From assembly GCA_031412355.1 (NCBI GenBank), contig JANOCR010000051.1:1-8901 (forward strand): 8,901 bases of DNA. The letters run 5' to 3'. This document shows, piece by piece, positions 6,578 through 8,901 of this stretch (positions are counted from its first letter, which is position 1; each line of letters opens with the position of its first letter). Made by a program: the position numbers and the translations under genes. The notes beneath the pieces are model-generated. The model ran no database searches. It was not told the DNA's origin and worked only from the letters and a program-made list of their open reading frames with translations. This stretch comes from JAENVT01 sp031412355. GTDB lineage: Bacteria > Actinomycetota > Acidimicrobiia > Acidimicrobiales > Ilumatobacteraceae.

Positions 6578-7444
6578 GTGACGATATTCAACAGACCCCG
6601 GCTCGACGAGCGCGCGCTCGATGAGTTGATCGAGGAGTCGCAAGATCTCCACACCGACGCGATGGTGGTCGCTCGCACGACGCTGCCTGATCTGGCCGAT
6701 CTCGCATCCGATCGTCGGCGCGCCAACACGCTGGCCTCTCCCGCTCAGGTCGAACAACTCGATCAGGCCCGCCAGACGCTCGCTCGTCGGGTCGCCTTGG
6801 CGGTCGGCGGGCTGTTCGGCGTAGGAGTCGTCAGCTCTGCGTTCGCACGAACCGCTTCGGCTGCGGACGGCGACATCGACGTGATGCAGTTGCAGACGGC
6901 CGTCTCGCTCGAGCTCCTGGCTGTGGCCACTTACGGTGCGGCATTGACGTTGCCATTCATCACAGACGGCAACCCGGTCATCGTGAAGTTCGCACAGACC
7001 ACGATGAGTCAGCACGACGATCATCGTCAAGCTTTCTCGGCACAGACCGAGGCGTTGGGCGGAACCGACCAAACGGCGACCAACCCGAAGTACACACCGA
7101 TCGTCGAGGCAGCCAAGCCAACCCTTGCCGCACCGATCGATGTTGTGAAGCTTGCCGCGACGCTCGAGCAAGTCGCCACGGAAACCTATCTGGCCGACCT
7201 CAATCGGTACACCGACGTCACCTCGAGAGTTCTGATGGCGAGCGTCATGGGAGTGGAATGCCAGCACCTCGCAACCCTGCGAGCAGTCGGCGCGCTCATC
7301 GAAGGAGGCGCACCCGAACTGATTGCAATCCCACTCGGCGCCGACGTCGCCAAACTCCCCGCAGCAGCCGGCAGCGTCGCATTCCCCGACCCCTTCCAGG
7401 GTGTCACCATGGCCAGCCCACCCGAAGAAGGAGCCGTCAAGTGA
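6578..7444 (+). CDS. Exported or membrane-anchored ferritin-like domain protein
   Basis: A 288-residue protein. Residues 1-70 are hydrophilic and charged. Residues 71-95 are hydrophobic after LARR and end in TASAAD, which looks like a late signal sequence or a membrane anchor, possibly Tat-dependent. Residues about 100-245 form a four-helix ferritin-like domain (Ferritin_2/PF13668 type) with candidate metal ligands on each helix: E112 in SLELLAVATY, H146 and H149 in SQHDDH, E197 in LEQVATETY, and E227 and H230 in ECQH. Helix 2 has HxxH where classical ferritin-like proteins have ExxH. The C-terminal tail is Pro/Ala-rich. A di-metal site for oxidation, peroxide handling or iron binding outside the cytoplasm is possible, but no activity is proven. 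It follows the anti-sigma gene by 170 bases and overlaps the next gene by 4 bases, so the two are translationally coupled. Start: GTG, fixed by AAGGAG with a 7-base spacer. Confidence 0.8.
   Translation: MTIFNRPRLDERALDELIEESQDLHTDAMVVARTTLPDLADLASDRRRANTLASPAQVEQLDQARQTLARRVALAVGGLFGVGVVSSAFARTASAADGDIDVMQLQTAVSLELLAVATYGAALTLPFITDGNPVIVKFAQTTMSQHDDHRQAFSAQTEALGGTDQTATNPKYTPIVEAAKPTLAAPIDVVKLAATLEQVATETYLADLNRYTDVTSRVLMASVMGVECQHLATLRAVGALIEGGAPELIAIPLGADVAKLPAAAGSVAFPDPFQGVTMASPPEEGAVK
7428..7433 (+). promoter_or_regulatory. Ribosome binding site of second ferritin-like gene
   Basis: AAGGAG lies inside the end of the first ferritin-like gene, 7 bases before the GTG at 7441. Sequence and spacing are the same as for the first gene, which supports matched translation of the pair. 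Confidence 0.75.
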
Positions 7445-8172
7445 ACGAGCCCAACATCCCCGCCACCCTCACACGCCGTCACATCCTTGCCGGCGCCGCC
7501 GTGATCGGAGCCGGACTCGTCGCCGCCGCATGCGGAAGCGACACCAACGACGCAACCGGTGGTACAACCGGTGGTACAACCGCAGGCAAAACCGCAGGCA
7601 CCACAAGCTCACCGCCGGCAACCGACGCCGCAGCCACGACAATGGCCCCCGACGACACCACGGCCACGACAGCCGCTGCCGGTGACAGTGTCGATCTCAA
7701 GGTTGCAGGGCTCGCTGCCGGACTAGAAGTCCTCGCAGTGGGCACCTACAAAGCGGCGCTCGACGCTGCAGGTGCAGGGGCCCTCGGTGACGTACCACCC
7801 GCCGTCGGCGAATTCGTCACTGTCGCGATGGCGCACCACCAAGCCCACCTCGACGCCTGGAACGATGTGCTCACCGGAGCAGGCGGGAAGGCGGTGACCG
7901 AACCCAACGCAACGTTGAAGCCAACTGTTGACGCCGAGTTCGCCAAGGTCACCGACGTCGGCGGAGCAGCGAAGCTGGCATTGATGCTCGAGCAGATCGC
8001 AGCTGCAACGTATCTGAACGCACAGAATGTGCTGACAGACAAGGATGCGATCCAGCTGGCTGGCTCAATACAGATCATCGATGCACAACACGTATCGATC
8101 CTGCTGTACGTGCTCGGTGAATATCCGGTACCCGATGTGTTCGCCAAGGTGGATATGGCGGCCGCAGCCTGA
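7441..8172 (+). CDS. Ferritin-like domain lipoprotein with Thr/Ala/Gly-rich linker
   Basis: A 243-residue protein. The N-terminus has LTRRHILAGAA (residues 10-20), a twin-arginine-like motif, then a hydrophobic stretch and LVAAAC with Cys31 as the likely lipidated residue. This predicts a lipoprotein on the outer face of the membrane. Residues about 32-82 are a low-complexity Thr/Ala/Gly linker. Residues about 84-228 form a ferritin-like four-helix domain with candidate ligands E95 (GLEVLAVGTY), H133 and H136 (HHQAH), E184 (LMLEQIAAATY), and D214 and H217 (DAQH). The layout matches the upstream gene, including the HxxH on helix 2, so the two are paralogues. Here helix 4 uses Asp instead of Glu. 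The GTGA overlap with the upstream stop (7441-7444) indicates coupling. Function is unproven; an extracytoplasmic metal or redox role alongside the upstream protein is inferred. A strong hairpin follows 32 bases after the stop. Confidence 0.82.
   Translation: MNEPNIPATLTRRHILAGAAVIGAGLVAAACGSDTNDATGGTTGGTTAGKTAGTTSSPPATDAAATTMAPDDTTATTAAAGDSVDLKVAGLAAGLEVLAVGTYKAALDAAGAGALGDVPPAVGEFVTVAMAHHQAHLDAWNDVLTGAGGKAVTEPNATLKPTVDAEFAKVTDVGGAAKLALMLEQIAAATYLNAQNVLTDKDAIQLAGSIQIIDAQHVSILLYVLGEYPVPDVFAKVDMAAAA
7554..7601 (+). repeat. Four 12-base tandem units encoding the lipoprotein linker
   Basis: Two identical AACCGGTGGTAC units (7554-7565, 7566-7577) are followed by two related AACCGCAGGCAA/C units (7578-7589, 7590-7601). 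They encode the repeated Thr-Gly-Gly-Thr and Thr-Ala-Gly-Lys/Thr stretch just after the lipid-attachment Cys. The repeat is in frame and probably varies in length between strains. Confidence 0.85.
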
Positions 8173-8204
8173 CGCAAGACGTGATCGTTGCTGACGACGT
8201 CCAC

Positions 8205-8242
8205 GAGCCGGGCCGGGCCTTCCCCCAAGGCCTGGCCGGCTC
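8205..8242 (+). terminator. Strong GC-rich hairpin, probable terminator of the ferritin-like operon
   Basis: Arms 8205-8221 and 8227-8242 pair over about 16 base pairs (GAGCCGG...GGCCTT with AAGGCC...CCGGCTC), with one bulged G and one G-U pair, around a CCCCC loop. It lies 32 bases after the stop codon of the second ferritin-like gene. There is no T-run, so it would be the tail-less type proposed for actinobacteria. It could also act on transcripts from the opposite strand. Confidence 0.6.
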
Positions 8243-8391
8243 GGCGGAAGAACTGAACGCCGCGTTGGCGAACATGTGTTGCCCTTCCGGCAAGCCACGC
8301 GTGGACGCAAAGACAAGTGATGTCGATCGATGGACGACAGCGCACCCTTGCGCAGAGATTGAATTCTCCTCGTCGTGATTCGCGGAGTCAT

Positions 8392-8411
8392 TGGCCGGAT
8401 CCGTCCGGCCA
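8392..8411 (-). terminator. Hairpin just after the tRNA 3' end
   Basis: TGGCCGGA and TCCGGCCA (8392-8399, 8404-8411) form a perfect 8-base-pair stem with a 4-base loop, beginning 2 bases beyond the encoded CCA on the tRNA strand. It may stop transcription or guide 3' processing. No T-run follows, so its role as a terminator is uncertain. Confidence 0.4.
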
Positions 8412-8412
8412 T

Positions 8413-8488
8413 TGGCGCCCCCGGAGAGAATCGAACTCCCAACCTACGGGGTAGAAACCCGCTGCTCTATCCATTGAGCTACGGGGGC
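8413..8488 (-). tRNA. tRNA-Arg (anticodon UCU), CCA encoded
   Basis: Read on the minus strand, a full cloverleaf folds. The 7-base-pair acceptor is GCCCCCG/CGGGGGC with discriminator G. The D stem is GCTC/GAGC. The anticodon stem is GCGGG/CCCGT with loop TTTCTAC, giving anticodon TCT (8452-8454), which reads AGA. The variable loop is 5 bases. The T stem is GGGAG/CTCTC with loop TTCGATT. The mature body is 8416-8488 (73 bases) and CCA follows at 8413-8415. It starts 11 bases after the stop codon of the cinA-like gene on the same strand and may be cotranscribed with it. Confidence 0.95.
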
Positions 8489-8499
8489 GTGGGCGAAGC

Positions 8500-8901
8500 C
8501 TATTCGGCTGCGAGCAAGTGGCGGCGGAGGTAATCGAGGGCGGTGATCACGCTCATCTGGCGCATTTGCTCACGTTGACCTGGCAGCCGGAAGGTTCGGG
8601 CTACCACCGTCGCGCCGTCGTCGATCCCCACGCACAACGTGCCGACCGGCATGCCGTCTTGCTCCGCGGGCCCGGCAACGCCGGTGAGTGCCAGCCCGAT
8701 GTCGGCGCCGAGCACACGTCTGGCTCCCGTTGCCATCGCCGCAGCAGCAGCCTCACTGACCACCGGACCTTGCGGTACGCCGAGGAGGTCGAACTTCACA
8801 TCGCTGGCGTACGACACTACTGCGCCACGCAACACGTCACTGGCGCCCGGCACGGCAGTGAGACGACCGGCCACCAGGCCGCCGGTGACCGATTCGGCCA
8901 G
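8500..8901 (-). CDS. CinA C-terminal domain / nicotinamide-nucleotide amidase (PncC-type), 5' end outside window
   Basis: The frame runs off the right edge, leaving 133 residues. The first visible residues, LAESVTGGLVAGRLTAVPGAS, match the start of the CinA C-terminal domain (PF02464), whose usual motif is AESCTGG; here the Cys is Val. Later family segments are SDVLRGAVVSYASDVKFDLLGV, GPVVSEAAAAAMATGAR, IGLALTGVAGP and PVGTLCVGI. This domain hydrolyses nicotinamide mononucleotide to nicotinate mononucleotide and ammonia in pyridine-nucleotide salvage. The protein could be a stand-alone PncC of about 160 residues or the end of a full-length CinA with an N-terminal MoCF-like domain; the window cannot distinguish these. 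The internal ATG at 8874 lies after the AESVTGG motif and is not the start. tRNA-Arg follows 11 bases downstream. Confidence 0.9.
   Translation of the reverse strand: MAESVTGGLVAGRLTAVPGASDVLRGAVVSYASDVKFDLLGVPQGPVVSEAAAAAMATGARRVLGADIGLALTGVAGPAEQDGMPVGTLCVGIDDGATVVARTFRLPGQREQMRQMSVITALDYLRRHLLAAE

Noticed and set aside
8181..8378. Small plus-strand open frame (65 codons) after the ferritin-like pair
   Set aside because: It has a GTG start without a ribosome site, contains the terminator hairpin, and shows no recognisable motif.
8413..8488. tRNA-Arg as a phage or island attachment site
   Set aside because: No integrase gene and no repeated copy of the tRNA 3' end was seen in the window.

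Overview
The window comes from a high-GC actinobacterium. Evidence is the strong GC bias, GTG and TTG starts, an ECF sigma factor paired with an RsbA-like anti-sigma protein, and a large AfsR/LuxR-type ATPase regulator. The pair of exported ferritin-like proteins recalls Acidimicrobiia (Ilumatobacter-like genomes), but that placement is a recollection of family resemblance and was not searched. No mobile element, CRISPR array or rRNA was seen.

Layout. (1) Bases 3-1355, plus strand: C-terminal part of a signal-transduction ATPase/TPR regulator, cut by the left edge. (2) Bases 1352-4450, minus strand: a two-domain enzyme of about 1032 residues. It joins an N-terminal FAD/NAD(P)-binding flavoprotein of the amine-oxidase/phytoene-desaturase superfamily to a C-terminal acetoacetate-decarboxylase-like domain. 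It meets gene 1 tail to tail, and one CTAG tetranucleotide supplies both stop codons. (3) Bases 4451-8172, plus strand: a compact cluster of an ECF sigma factor, a MEDS + HATPase + zinc-finger anti-sigma fusion, and two translationally coupled exported ferritin-like proteins, followed by a strong hairpin. (4) Bases 8413-8901, minus strand: a CinA/PncC-type nicotinamide-nucleotide amidase, cut by the right edge, and directly downstream a tRNA-Arg(UCU) with an encoded CCA.

How the genes may work together. The third region looks like a self-contained signalling module. The MEDS/HATPase/ZAS protein would hold the ECF sigma factor inactive until a signal reaches its sensory part. The released sigma factor could then drive genes including the two ferritin-like proteins, one predicted to be membrane-anchored or exported and the other a lipoprotein. 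A GTTT-N16-GGGTAT element upstream of the sigma gene resembles a SigB/SigF general-stress promoter, which would place the module under a higher stress regulator. An AT-rich perfect inverted repeat in front of the ferritin-like pair is a candidate operator. All regulatory links are inference from gene order and motifs.

The most unusual items are the single polypeptide carrying both partner-switching-type (HATPase) and ECF-type (zinc-finger) anti-sigma modules, and the flavoprotein-decarboxylase fusion, which keeps the likely Schiff-base lysine.
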